A DNA stretch of 64,000 bases from Scilla litardierei (GCA_030789695.1 CM061142.1:602773659-602837658); one strand, 5' to 3'. Positions 21,901 to 30,991 are shown, counted from the stretch's first letter. Notes: generated from the letters alone by a model not told the origin. Numbers and translations are program-made.

Positions 21901-24900
21901 GGACCATGCATTCTGAGACTTTTGTATCTCCGTTATGTCATTAGTACGGAAAGGCACACCTCTCATCACTCCTTTGGCACGTCGTTCTTCTATGAGTTTA
22001 TCCTTTACCATCTGAGCCAACTCTATCCTGTCCAGCAACCATCTAGGTCTCTGTATGCATAGCTCATCCTGTATACTGGGCTTGAGACCTTTCATGAAAC
22101 ACCCCTCCAGAGACTACCCTGACAATCCCTGAACGTGGACTGCTAGCATCTCAAATCTCCTGATATACTTCGACGGACCCCTCCTACCTAAGGACGAAGA
22201 GCTGCTCATGAATGTCTCTGTCCTGTGTGTCACGAATTCGGTGTAGCATGCACACGTTAAATTCCTCCCACGAGAGCACAAGCCGATGATGTTCTCTCCG
22301 CCGATGCCAAGACAAGACCTCGCCCTCCAAATATATCACAACCTCTCTCAGTTTCTCTGCTTCAGTAAGGTGCGTCACCTCGAAGTACCTCTTGGCCTTG
22401 TAAATCCATCCATAAGAAGTTTCTCCTTCAAATATTGGCATGTTTAATTTTTTGATGCTACTGTCTGTTTTGAAATCCCCTTGTGCTGCTCTTCCTCGAT
22501 ACTGGTCATAATAGTGCTAACGGTGCGGGCCCCGTGGTTCATCAAAGTCTCCAAATCGGCATCCCTCCTTTCTGTCGTTGTCATCCCAACCTCCATCTCT
22601 CCAATCGGACTCTCCTCCATCATCCACATGATTGGGAAAACATCATCATGGTGTTTGTCAAACTCCTAATAGTTCGTCGTCACGTCTCTCTACAGCAAAC
22701 CTGGGGCCATGGGACCCCCGAAGGTCTTATAGGTCAACGACCAGCCTCAGAGGTCTCTTCAATAGTTGACGGGGTCTCAGTGGGCCGTCCAGGGGCCGCG
22801 GGGCCCAGGGTGATCCTAACAAGGCTCGGCGGGCCCAAGGCGGGCCGACAGGAGGACGTGAAGGCCTTGGTGGCCTTATCGGGGCTCAGTAGTGCCTTGA
22901 CGGCCCAGCTGGGGCATATCAGGGTCCGGGCAAACCGCCTAGGTGTCGCGATTCTAACCGTCGGCCCCCGGACGGCCTGCCCCGGGGTCGTGATGCCCCC
23001 GACGAGGGTTCCGGGGTCGTCACCCCCATTCCTTTGTTGCATTGTTGGACACCTCGTCTGTGTCGATTACATGCCCTTCTCCTCCGAACTCTTCAGTTTT
23101 CTCCTTTTTCGCAAAAGACCATACCTTTTGTGTTGGATCTGAGCGGGCGCCCTCGTCTTTACTCATATATGAGTTCTTTGTCCTTGGCAACAACACGATT
23201 TGTTGCTAGACCTGTTAGTTTGATTGCATGACCTTGGTTTGATTGCAAGATGGCTTCCACTATCGCGTTCATCCTCGCTTCCAAGGCCCTTCACTTTGGA
23301 TGCGATTGCGGATCTCATCTCCTCCATCGATTTCTTCAATCCTTCAACTTCTGCGTCGAATTTCTCCTCTAAAGTCTCAACCTTTCTTTGCCGCCATCAT
23401 AATCTTGCTTTGATATCAATTTGATGTGATCCACAAGAGGAAATAAGATAAAATTAGGGTTTTGTGGAAGAGTAGGGGGAAAAGGTGGGATTTTTATAGA
23501 TCTCAAACGAAAGATACAAAAGATAGTGGACCTCTTTCGAGAGGATGCCGCCCTCCTAGCTTTTACTTTGAAGGAAAAGCCTAAACCTCCAAGATCTAGA
23601 GTTTTATGGACTCCTAGAAGATTTCTATCACAATATTCAACATTTCTATCTCTAACCCTAGCTGCCATCTATTTATAATGGCCGATTTCCTTCAAAATTA
23701 CACAAATTACAAAAATACCATTCTAGTCTAAAATTACAAAATCACTCCCCTGGCTTGCGATCGCAACAAGTGTATGATGGTTGTGGTTTCAATTCATGTT
23801 GAACCATGTTAAACGGTTGCATCAAGGTTCACTGACATAGGAGAAACAAATACAGGTGATCATCCTTTCCTCCTTATTGGAGGGCTTGTTGCAAGGTATG
23901 CTGCAGGATCGCTTGATAGTTGTAAAGGGAAGTTTGCCCTTGATAGAGCTAAGTGCTGAAATAGAATGTACTTGGACAATAATCTGGGATGCGAGTTTTC
24001 TGCTCGGTTGCAGTAAGATTATGTAGCCTATAATCTTTGGCATATCACTATAGATTATGCTGTAGTTGCCGCCCGACCCTTGCACATATGTACCCATCCC
24101 AAATAACATCTTGATTAACTTTCCTTCACTTGAACCATAAGCAGGATTTTCTGTCACCCATAGGAAGTAAATGTGATGGTCATAAGCTGGCTGGTTCTGA
24201 TGTTATTTTGCCAACAGAATTGACAAGCAACTACATTATTTTACATTTTTCGTTTGCTTAGCGAGCTTTCATGGTCCATTACAAACCACAACTCAACAGA
24301 CACAACTGCAAAGACTTCTGGGAAGAATTGAAATAAGCTTTCTGGATCAAAATCTGGTTGGCGTTTTACTGACATGTAGCTTAATTTTGATGGAAAAATG
24401 CATAGTACTTCTTCAATGAAGCGTATACATTCTTTCTTCCCTGGTAATCATTTTTCAAGGATTTTTTGATTCTGTTCATTCATCATCTAGATTTTTGAAT
24501 GTGTAGCTTCCTCAATATCGGTTACACGTGTGTAATCCTCGTGCTCATTAAGGAAATCAGTTGTGCATTAGCCTAGTATGCTCAATTCCCCCCCCCCCCT
24601 TCTGGCCCGAAGTTTTCTTCGCTGATTAATATTTCTTCTCGCAGGGTACGCAAGGGATTAAATCCTATGGGATCGAAGAGCTAATCCAAGTTGCCGCATC
24701 TCAGCTTAGCGACCAGCTTCCTGAATCGCGAGAGGCTGCTCGGGCTCTTGCACTTGAACTACAAACCAGTTACCAGGAATGCCAAACGTCCTCAGCAACC
24801 GAATACTCAGAAAGCAACACCAGTTCATGGGAGGCCTTCTGCCATGCCAAGCTATCTCCTTTGAGTGCGCAGGCAATTCTTCGTGTTACCTCTGCCCCAA

Positions 24901-24926
24901 AAGAGGGACTAGTGGTGGGTTGCTAA
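15678..24926 (+). CDS. ARM/HEAT-repeat (TOG/CLASP_N-like) protein, five coding exons, complete
   Basis: This is the only intact host gene. Joined exons 15678-15956, 16099-16205, 16354-16486, 16596-16790 and 24645-24926 give 331 residues with no stop, and all introns are GT-AG. Residues 1-93 are polar and low in order. From about residue 94 come paired amphipathic helices of ARM/HEAT type: LLTRLQSKDWIVACEALNNV, KRFVCEAAATALIAM, PKIRAKASMCFSRSV and LPESREAARALALEL. The pattern resembles a plant family of small ARM proteins with a TOG/CLASP_N-like fold (Arabidopsis At3g01450 is the relative I recall), and the length fits that family. TOG domains usually bind tubulin, so a role at microtubules is possible but not shown. 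The start is the first ATG behind a leader acceptor. The last intron is 7,854 bp because two gag-only retroelements lie in it. Confidence 0.85.
16099..16205 (+). CDS. Host ARM gene, coding exon 2
   Basis: Behind TTGTGTAG, reads SLLTRLQSKDWIVACEALNN and ends in LLDIL at GTAAGT, phase 2. First helical repeat. Confidence 0.85.
16354..16486 (+). CDS. Host ARM gene, coding exon 3
   Basis: Behind GATAACAG, reads GDVISLIVKSLKCPRSAVC and ends VIDALDPM at GTATGG, phase 0. Second helical repeat. Confidence 0.85.
16596..16790 (+). CDS. Host ARM gene, coding exon 4
   Basis: Behind TGTTTTCAG, reads LVQLLLKSSQDKRFVC and ends SRSVPLL at GTAAGT, phase 0. Third and fourth helices pairs. Confidence 0.85.
17543..17644. 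repeat. 51-bp tandem duplication in intron 4
   Basis: TGTATGTCAAAGTTTAAGAG begins at 17543 and, with few changes, at 17594. Two copies, intronic. The rest of 16791-18156 is ordinary AT-rich intron. Confidence 0.9.
18162..18479 (-). repeat. 3' LTR of gag-only element 1
   Basis: Starts TGATATGAAATGCTTGGG and ends CCATTCCCAACA; similar throughout to 20921-21241. A purine-rich tract on the minus strand (AGGGGTGAAGTCG) lies just inside at 18480. Confidence 0.8.
18544..20805 (-). pseudogene. Ty3/gypsy-type gag, broken
   Basis: Minus-strand pieces in order: an N-terminal helix-rich part (20548-20805, MEERLSNQMKVSMEIFMKKW), the gag core (19001-19333, with DPYGWIYREEKYF and LTKKEKLCAAGICLEGD), and a C-terminal part (18544-18777) with a zinc-knuckle-like CYHCGERFRPGHHSQN. 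Gag would form the particle shell and package element RNA. The frame is broken several times and a hAT MITE (19519-20110) splits it. A GC-rich stretch at about 20190-20560 lies between the first two pieces and is not explained by gag. Confidence 0.7.
19519..20110. mobile_element. hAT-type MITE with GGAACC subterminal arrays
   Basis: Termini are TAGACCCGACC at the left and GGTCGGGTCTA at the right, flanked by the 8-bp target duplication GCTCCCAG (19511-19518 and 20111-20118). Dense arrays of GGAACCGGAACCGAACC-type motifs in mirrored orientation occupy about 19530-19725 and 19905-20100, around an AT-rich centre. It has no transposase gene. The layout is the same as that of the MITE at 8866-9516 but the repeated hexamer differs. 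Confidence 0.88.
20921..21241 (-). repeat. 5' LTR of gag-only element 1
   Basis: Starts TGATAGGAAATGCTAGGG and ends CCCATTCCCAATA. It lies next to the decayed primer site at about 20904-20918. Confidence 0.8.
21265..21609 (-). repeat. 3' LTR of gag-only element 2
   Basis: Matches 23422-23768; starts TAATGTGATCCGCAAGAGG (the other copy starts TGATGTGATCC) and ends GACCGCATCA. The minus strand carries a TATAAATAG box at about 21510-21520. Confidence 0.8.
21671..23400 (-). pseudogene. Ty3/gypsy-type gag, broken
   Basis: Minus-strand order: probable start near 23398 (MMAAKK, soon stopped), gag core at 22184-22441 (SYGWIYKAKRYFEVTHLTE, VIYLEGEVLSWHRR), a following piece at 21883-22095 (GLKPSIQDELCIQRPRW, ELAQMVKDKLIEERR), and a zinc-knuckle-like CFRCDKFMTGHHYRDRALQV at 21671-21886. 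It is homologous in layout to the gag of element 1. A GC-rich block at about 22690-23030 is not explained by gag, as in element 1. Several stops and frame changes make it inactive. Confidence 0.7.
23422..23768 (-). repeat. 5' LTR of gag-only element 2
   Basis: Starts TGATGTGATCCACAAGAGG and ends GCGATCGCAACA, followed by the target duplication AGTGT. Confidence 0.8.
23774..24643. other. Downstream part of intron 4
   Basis: Ordinary AT-rich intron ending in a TTCTTCTCGCAG acceptor. A run of about 11 C lies at 24589-24599. Confidence 0.6.
24645..24926 (+). CDS. Host ARM gene, last coding exon
   Basis: Behind TCTTCTCGCAG, reads GTQGIKSYGIEELIQVAASQ onward and stops with TAA at 24924-24926. It continues the repeat region in frame from exon 4, which shows that the insertions in the intron did not remove coding sequence. 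The tail after residue about 290 is serine-rich. Confidence 0.85.
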   Translation, partial: GTQGIKSYGIEELIQVAASQLSDQLPESREAARALALELQTSYQECQTSSATEYSESNTSSWEAFCHAKLSPLSAQAILRVTSAPKEGLVVGC

Positions 24927-25260
24927 TACCCCATTGGAATATTATCGATATACCATTCTTTTCTGATATGTATGTATACCACTGTTATTTTTTTTTGCTT
25001 ATCTGCACATTTTTTGTGCCGATATAAATGTGACATGGTTGTGGGCAAATTCAAGCTTTTGTTGATGTTTTTAAAACTCATCGATTGTTGTATTTTGGTA
25101 CTCAATTTTGTTTTTCATATGCATAGCAAGTGGTTGTCGTCCATTTTAGGTGCTGTTTTGTCTGTGAATTCTGCAACTCTGAGCTATCCGATATCATGTG
25201 TATAGGTTACCTGCTCGCCTGCATTATGGCTGGAGGTCATATTCAATTGCAAGGATTCTC
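24927..25260 (+). other. Probable 3' untranslated region of the host ARM gene
   Basis: T-rich sequence follows the stop codon and holds no gene. No single poly(A) signal stands out, so the end of the transcript cannot be placed. Confidence 0.45.
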
Positions 25261-26026
25261 TTGATTTTAAAAAAAGTCCCAAGTAGTCGAAGCTCTCCTT
25301 CGGATATTCCCATCTATACTTTGAAAGAAAAAAGGGAATAGAAGTGCCCTTGTGGGCAGTTAGATTGGAATCCGACGGTCGAGATTATTTGATGGTTAGG
25401 TCTCCTAAAAGCCTATATAAAGATACGGGAAGCCTCATCTCCTAAAGAACGAAAAAGTAGGCTCATAGGATAGCCACATCCATCTGCTCATGAGTTTCCT
25501 TAGCCGAGACATTGTGGAAAACTTGGAGATATGATTTTGACTTCATCTCTCATTGAGAACTAACGAAGGATTACGACATGGTAATCAAATGGGTCCAAAG
25601 CGTTATCAATGTTTTCCCATTGTTTCCGCTTTCATGTTCTACATATGTAAGAATACGTGCGAAGTCTTAGACCTAGATCCGACTTGGTGATAATTATTGT
25701 CATGCCTCGCTCTCCATTATACTTGGGAGTGAGAATGCCAACGTGTCTACGATGTGCTAGAAACAAGGAGTATTTTTTGTAAAGAGTGAAAGGGGTTTTA
25801 GTTATATAGGATAAAATTTAAATAAATAAATAAACTAATTAATAAAAACAGGGTAGTTGGGGGAATGGGTAGGTGAGCCCGGGGTGTGGTTAGATGGGGG
25901 AGGGATTAGGTAGGGATTAGTGTAGTTAATTTAGCTAATTAAGCATAACAATTGTAGTGAAATTACGATTTTGCCCCTGAAAATAAACGTCTCTGAAAAA
26001 TTCCAAAAAATATCACGGGTTCATAA
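25261..26026. other. Unassigned stretch with a TATA-like box
   Basis: CCTATATAAAGATACGGG at about 25411 looks like a promoter box, and the region downstream is AT-rich. It may be the remains of an LTR, but no inverted termini or target duplication were found. Confidence 0.3.
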
Positions 26027-26176
26027 TGTTGCTAGGATCATGAAAATAATATCTGTTTTGTTGAAAGGATGGAGGCTATGGGGGCCATAGCATTGTATTT
26101 ATATATGTATGGTTACATGGTTGTGGATACATGGCACTATATGGGCCTCATATGGCTACATAAGCCCATTCATAAT
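26027..26176 (-). repeat. Candidate short 3' LTR of element A
   Basis: The minus strand reads TTATGAATGGGCTTATG behind a purine-rich GGATGGATAGGGAAAGC, similar in position and sequence to TTATGAACGGGCTGTTG at the start of the 133-bp LTR near 6748. The other boundary (TGTTGCTAGG at 26027) is a guess. Confidence 0.35.
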
Positions 26177-26224
26177 GCTTTCCCTATCCATCCATCATTG
26201 TGAACTCAACATATGAATACTTCA

Positions 26225-26272
26225 GGATTCACAGTGCTGATGAGTGTCGGATTCACAGTGCTGATGAGTGTC
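26225..26272. repeat. 24-bp tandem duplication
   Basis: GGATTCACAGTGCTGATGAG begins at 26225 and 26249, two exact 24-bp copies in the 3' non-coding part of element A. Confidence 0.9.
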
Positions 26273-26280
26273 ATGGGTTT

Positions 26281-26525
26281 GGATACTTCTGGATCCTAAG
26301 TTAGGGAGATTTGCATCGTTAAAACCTTTGGCTATGGAAAAACCAAATGTGAAAACCAATAGCTAAGGGAAAAGAGTACAAGTCTTTTAAACTTCCCCTG
26401 ATCTGTGAATATCACTAGGGGTGGATACTTCTATATCCAGAGCTAATGTGATTGACTCGTTAAAATATTTGGCTATGGAAAACCCAGTGGGAAAAACCAA
26501 TAGCTAAGGGGAAAAGAGTACAACT
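26281..26525. repeat. About 142-bp diverged tandem duplication
   Basis: GGATACTTCT at 26281 and 26423 begin two copies that share TTTGGCTATGGAAAA and CCAATAGCTAAGGG. They lie just downstream (minus strand) of the RNase H stop of element A. Confidence 0.75.
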
Positions 26526-26531
26526 TTACAT

Positions 26532-27240
26532 TTAACTCCACATGTTGTTTACAAGCTTCAGGCTTGTAGATCTCTCAATCATCTCATCCCAATCCCATTT
26601 ACAATTTTTTCTAAAAGTACTTCGAGATAGTGTTTTAGTAAACAAGTCGGCTAAGTTGTTACATGACTGAATTTGATGTGCGTCGATTTGTTTCTTCTCT
26701 TGTAGTTCGTGCATCCAGAAGAACTTGGGGGAGATGTGCTTCGTCCTATCTCCCTTGATGTAACCAACTCGTAGTTGAGCTATGCAAGCTGCATTCTCTT
26801 CAAAATAGTGGTTGGTTCGAGATCACCAGTCTTCAAGCCGGTTGTCACTAGGATGTGGTGTATAATTGAACGTAGCCAAAAACATTCTCTGCTAGCTTCA
26901 TGGATCTCTAGGAGCTCAGAGTGATTGGATGAGGTTGATGTTGTGGTCTGCTTCACAGAGTTCCATGAGATGAACGTCCCTCTGTAGGTGAACACGAACC
27001 CAATCTGTGACTTTTCGGTGTGGGGATCGGATCTGTAACCTGCATTTTCATAACCCATCAAAGTGGAGGATACACCATTCTGGTAATATAGTCACATATC
27101 AATTGAACCTTGGAGGTAGCGCAAAAGCTGCTTAACTTCGATCTATGGCGCTTTGTGGGTGCTACACTGTATCTGGCTAGTAGGTTTACTGCGGACGCTA
27201 TATCGGACGTGTGCAGTTTGCCAGATAAAGAAGTGCTCCG
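26532..27240 (-). pseudogene. Element A RNase H and end of reverse transcriptase
   Basis: The minus strand gives SDIASAVNLLARYSVAPTKRH (RT/RNase H connection), then GYENAGYRSDPHTEKSQIGF and SSNHSELLEIHEASRECFWL (RNase H), then QSCNNLADLFTKTL at the C-terminus. The first catalytic aspartate of RNase H in GYADAGY-type motifs is Asn here. The enzyme would remove the RNA strand during cDNA synthesis. The frame is broken and the upstream part is cut off by element B at 27241. Confidence 0.8.
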
Positions 27241-27534
27241 ATGACTGTAACGACTGGTTTTCATATATTTGGATTATCTATATTATATTATATGTTTTGG
27301 TGAATTTTCTCCTTATGTGTGGTTTTCGTCTCCGTAGCTTTCATTTTCGATCGTTTCGTCGTGATTTTCTAGCTTCTTCTTTAGAATCGTCGATTTTGGA
27401 GTAGTCATTCGTGACGGGCTTCATATCGGTCATACCTTATTGTTAGATCAAGCCTAGGAGTCTTAGGAATCGATCCCGGAGCTTCGCGCTCCATTTCGGA
27501 ACTTTTTGTGCACGTTAGCCGGTACAAGAAGGGG

Positions 27535-27932
27535 AACCGACCGACTAGATGACGATCTAGTCGGTCGGCAAACCTTCATGGACCGACTAGTGGGCTTTGT
27601 ATATTATTCAGGAGTTACTGTTTACTTTTAGTCGGTCTAAGAACAACCACCGACCGACTAGATGCGCAACTAGTCGATCAGAACTTACTCTCAGACCGAC
27701 TAGTTTCTGTCAGTAGATTTCACCTAAGTTACTGTTTATCGTTAGTCGGTCCATGAACACTCACCGACCGACTAGGTTGCAAACTAGTCGGTCGACGGGC
27801 CTTCACAGACCGACTAATTCATTACCCAGATTTTTCCCTACTTTCGCTGTTTGGTGTTAGTCGGTCACAGTTAATCGACCGACCGACTAGTTGTTAAACT
27901 AGTCGGTCAACCACTCTTCTTTGACCGACTAA
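27535..27932. repeat. ACCGACTAG / CTAGTCGGT palindrome array in the LTR of element B
   Basis: The motif ACCGACTAG and its complement CTAGTCGGT alternate through about 400 bp in roughly 110-bp units: pairs face each other across 6-12 bases, as in GACTAGATGACGATCTAGTC. The array ends about 25 bp before the TATA-like box. The position suggests enhancer or protein-binding sites. Confidence 0.9.
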
Positions 27933-27958
27933 TGACCCCAGAAACCCTAAATTTTGGG

Positions 27959-27967
27959 TATTTAAAC
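27959..27967 (+). promoter_or_regulatory. TATA-like box of the B 5' LTR
   Basis: TATTTAAAC followed by C-rich and then pyrimidine-rich leader-like sequence; conserved at about 35089 in the 3' LTR. Confidence 0.5.
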
Positions 27968-29157
27968 CCCCCCAAACGTTTTCTTTCTTCATTCATTTCT
28001 CCTGAGCCTCCTTCTTCCCCAAATCATCATCCATCTAACCCTAGCCCTCCTCCTTCACCACGAGCCTCTCACCCTCTCCATTTTGGCTGGCCACCACCGC
28101 TAGGTCGCCGGAAAACCCCCGAAAATCCCCAAAACCCCATTTCTCTAGATTTTTCCCATCCATTCCAGATCTAAACCCTAGGTTCCCCGGATCGTTTCTT
28201 CCGTTGCCGTGCTTGCTCGGCATCATTCTTCCGCTCCGGTACGGTAATAACTCGATCTCTTAATATCCTCATAGCCCATTTGTGATTTTGTGAAACCCTA
28301 ATAAAACTAGGTTGGATGTTGTTCTAATATTGTTTTGCCATGGCAGCGATCTCATCGCCGTAGTTAGCATTTGTGTGACGGCCTCGTTGATCGTCATCCT
28401 CGGTGCTAGGCAAGTGAAACTTGCATCTCTTGATTTGGGCCATGTCTTAGGCCATTGCCTTGCTTTAGCGTAAAAGAGACTAGACGGTGAAAGGATAGCC
28501 GTCTGGACGCCATTGACCTAGCTTGACAACGAAGCTTGGTCCGTCACCCTCATCATGCTTGTATGTCATGTTTAATTTCAATTAACGGTACGCGTATTAA
28601 CTGTTCGTGTCATCCATGCATCTTTTAACTGCCATGTTTAATTTAATTAACGGTACGCGAATAACTGCTCATGTCATTGCATGCTTGAACACTCATCGTG
28701 ATTGCGTAGCATCGCTACATACTAGTGCTACTTGTTCCGGCTAGGCACCCGTTTTGCGGGCACAACCCTAGGCCAATTACAAATCTGGCTCGTGGTCCAG
28801 AAATCGAGCTCAATACAGCCTGCGGGCAATAGGGCACTCGCCTGTGTGTGAGTGATCCCTTGTACTTGAATACAGCCTGCGGGCAATAGGGCGCTCACAT
28901 GTGTGTGGGTGATCCCTTGTACTTGTTACTTGACAATACATGTCACACCTATCACTTGTTACTTGACAATACATGTCACACCTACCACTTGTTACTTGCT
29001 ACTTGTACTTCACTTGTTACTTCCATACGATACTTGCCATGACATGCACCATACTTTAACTGCTAGGTTGTTAGTTTACTTTTCTTTCAGTTTCCTTGCA
29101 CAAGTCTTTCGACTTGCTGACATGTGCCCCTTTTCTCTTTTGGGTGACACATGTTAG

Positions 29158-29258
29158 ATCCCGAGTCTGAGTTTGTCGCTGAGGACGTGGTGTTTGCTGA
29201 CGCTGAGTCAGAGCCCGCGTTGATCGAGGACTTCGTGGACACGGGAGATCAGTCTTAG
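29158..29258 (+). other. Acidic reading frame behind a splice acceptor in the B LTR
   Basis: After ACACATGTTAG (acceptor at 29157) a frame encodes DPESEFVAEDVVFADAESEP and ends with TAG at 29256-29258; about a third of the residues are Asp or Glu. The 3' LTR keeps it open (about 36288-36388) with one change, GCT to ACT. No ATG precedes it in frame, so it could be expressed only by splicing. Confidence 0.4.
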
Positions 29259-29747
29259 TGTCCTCGTAGAGCTTTCCCTTTTGTTTAGACTACTTTTAGT
29301 TATCGGTGCGTAGCACCCATGCTATGTTGGTGTTTGTTTCGTTGGCCGTGTGTTAGGCCTTTAGACTCTTTCTTTTAGCCTGGTGGCTTTTCTGGATGTT
29401 GAACTTAATTTTTAATGTTGGACAAATTCTGAGATTTGAGATTTTATTTCTGTCTCTCCTTGTGTTATTATTGTTGTTCCGTTTGTGGTTACAGGGACCT
29501 GCTTATGTTTTATTGATGCTTATCGGGTTTGGGGCTTCACAGCTCCACTCCCGTGCGGACCTTTTCACGTCTCGCCTCCATTTTAGGGAAGCGGGGCGTG
29601 ACAGGTTTTGTTGGTGGCCCATGCAGGTCTCTTCTGTAACTGCGATTATCGGAATAACGATAATAATATTAGAATGTCCAATAAACTAAGTTCGACATCC
29701 GAGTCATAAGCTATGAGTCTAATCTGCTTCGTTTTCTGTGTCATTAG

Positions 29748-30920
29748 ATGGCAGGAAGGCGATTCACCCGAGGTGGAGGTAGTGGTGCGCCCCCTCATGA
29801 CGAGGAGCCTGAGCGGGAACCCACCAATGGAGAGATGATGCGGATGATGCTTCAGATGATGCAAGTGCAGTAGGGCGTGCTCCTGCAAGTCCAGAACGCT
29901 CCACTTGCTCGAGCTGGTCGGGCAATCCAGGATGCCCCTCGCTCTGAGTCGGGAGCGAAGCAATTTCGGGAGCTGGGTCCCGCATATTTTGATGGGTCCG
30001 AGGGTCCTCTGGCAGCCGATGAGTGGATTTGGAACATTGAGGATAACCTGGCGATGGCGAAGATTAACCCGGCTGGATGGGTTGATTTGGCTAAGAGGCA
30101 GCTGAAGGATAATGCCAGAAACTGGTGGGATGCTGAAGAGAAGATGCTGGTGGAGCCGATAGTTTGGGCTACCTTTAAGTCCAGATTTGATGGAGAGTTC
30201 TTCCCGAAGGCTGCTAGGCAGGTGATACTGCAGCGCTTCATAGATCTGAAGCAGGGGAGCTTGTCGGTGGATCAGTACCACCAAGAGTTCACGAGGCTCA
30301 GTCGGTTTGCACCAAAGATGGTGCAAGATGCCGATGAGAAAGCTCAGCGGTTCCTCCAGGGACTTGCCTTGGAGCTTCAGAGTTTTGTGACCTCTTCTGA
30401 CCTGGAGACATATCAGAAGGTTCTGATTGCTGCGAGGCGGCAGGAGTTGAATTTGAACCAGAGGAAGGGACATGTTTCAGGAGCTGGGAAGAGGCCTTTG
30501 GAGCAGGTCAGAGCGGCGGTTAGACCTGGATTCAGGCCTATCCAGCCTGTTCAGTTCAAGAGGCCAGGAGGGCCTATTCTAAAGACTTGCCATTTCTGCG
30601 GCAAGACCGGGCACCTCAGGGATCAGTGTAGGAGGTTCCTGGGGCAGTGTATTGTCTGCGGAGATCCTGCCCATACCATCAGGGAGTGTCCCAAGTCGAA
30701 GCAGCCTTGGCGGGCACCTATTGCAGCACAGCCGTTGCAGCAGCGAGCTCCTGTGCCCGCTGGACGCGGAGCACCCCTTGTTCCACAGAGACAGGCCTTT
30801 CAGCAGGCTGTTCCGCCGAGAGGGCAGGCTTTTCTGATGACTGAGGAGGAGAGCATGGCCATGGATGAGGTTATCACAGGTAACTTCCCTCCTAGCTGTT
30901 TCTTCCTTAGTTATGTTTGA
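29748..30920 (+). pseudogene. Element B gag (one internal stop)
   Basis: The frame starts MAGRRFTRGGGSG at 29748. A TAG at 29871-29873 interrupts it after QMMQVQ; otherwise it is open to 30920. The retrotransposon gag core reads GPAYFDGSEGPLAADEW and RFIDLKQGSLSVDQYHQEF, and two tandem CCHC zinc knuckles follow: CHFCGKTGHLRDQC and CIVCGDPAHTIREC, both with all zinc ligands. Gag makes the particle and binds RNA. After a codon split at 30879/30880 the frame enters an intron-like sequence, adds about 14 residues and stops, so the unspliced RNA would make gag alone. Confidence 0.85.
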
Positions 30921-30991
30921 TTGTTAGATTATGTTGATTGCTTGCATATGATTGTTGCTAGACTAGGGCTTGATTGTTAGACTGTTTGTAG
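30880..30991 (+). other. Intron-like sequence at the gag/protease boundary of element B
   Basis: ATCACAG/GTAACT opens and CTGTTTGTAG/GTGTG closes a T-rich 112-bp segment. Its length is not a multiple of three and it has stops in frame. Removal joins DEVITG directly to [18 protein letters not shown], the usual continuous gypsy protease start, in frame (split Gly codon G/GT). Confidence 0.6.

Larger units (their letters stand above)
21265..23768 (-). mobile_element. Gag-only LTR retroelement 2 (TR-GAG type) in intron 4
   Basis: LTRs at 21265-21609 and 23422-23768 are flanked by the exact 5-bp duplication AGTGT (21260-21264 and 23769-23773). Next to the right LTR the minus strand reads TTGATATCAAAGC, a decayed TGGTATCAGAGC primer site. 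The internal part has only gag remnants. It entered the intron 23 bp from element 1 and in the same orientation. Confidence 0.85.
27246..29603 (+). repeat. 5' LTR of element B
   Basis: Begins TGTAACGACTGG, ends GGGGCGTGACA. A palindrome array (27535-27932) lies just upstream of a TATTTAAAC TATA-like box at 27959, so the array is in U3. A leader-like block CCTAGCCCTCCTCC follows at about 28038. Confidence 0.95.

Noticed and set aside
25261..26026. Possible endogenous pararetrovirus or promoter, suggested by CTATATAAAG
   Set aside because: No viral protein motif or terminal repeats are visible; a TATA-like box alone is not enough.
27535..27932. Repeats with spacers that look like a CRISPR array
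   Set aside because: The motif is only 9 bp, alternates with its own complement, sits in U3 of a plant LTR and is copied in the other LTR.
29646..30473. A 275-codon minus-strand frame
   Set aside because: It is the shadow of the well-supported gag frame of element B on the plus strand.
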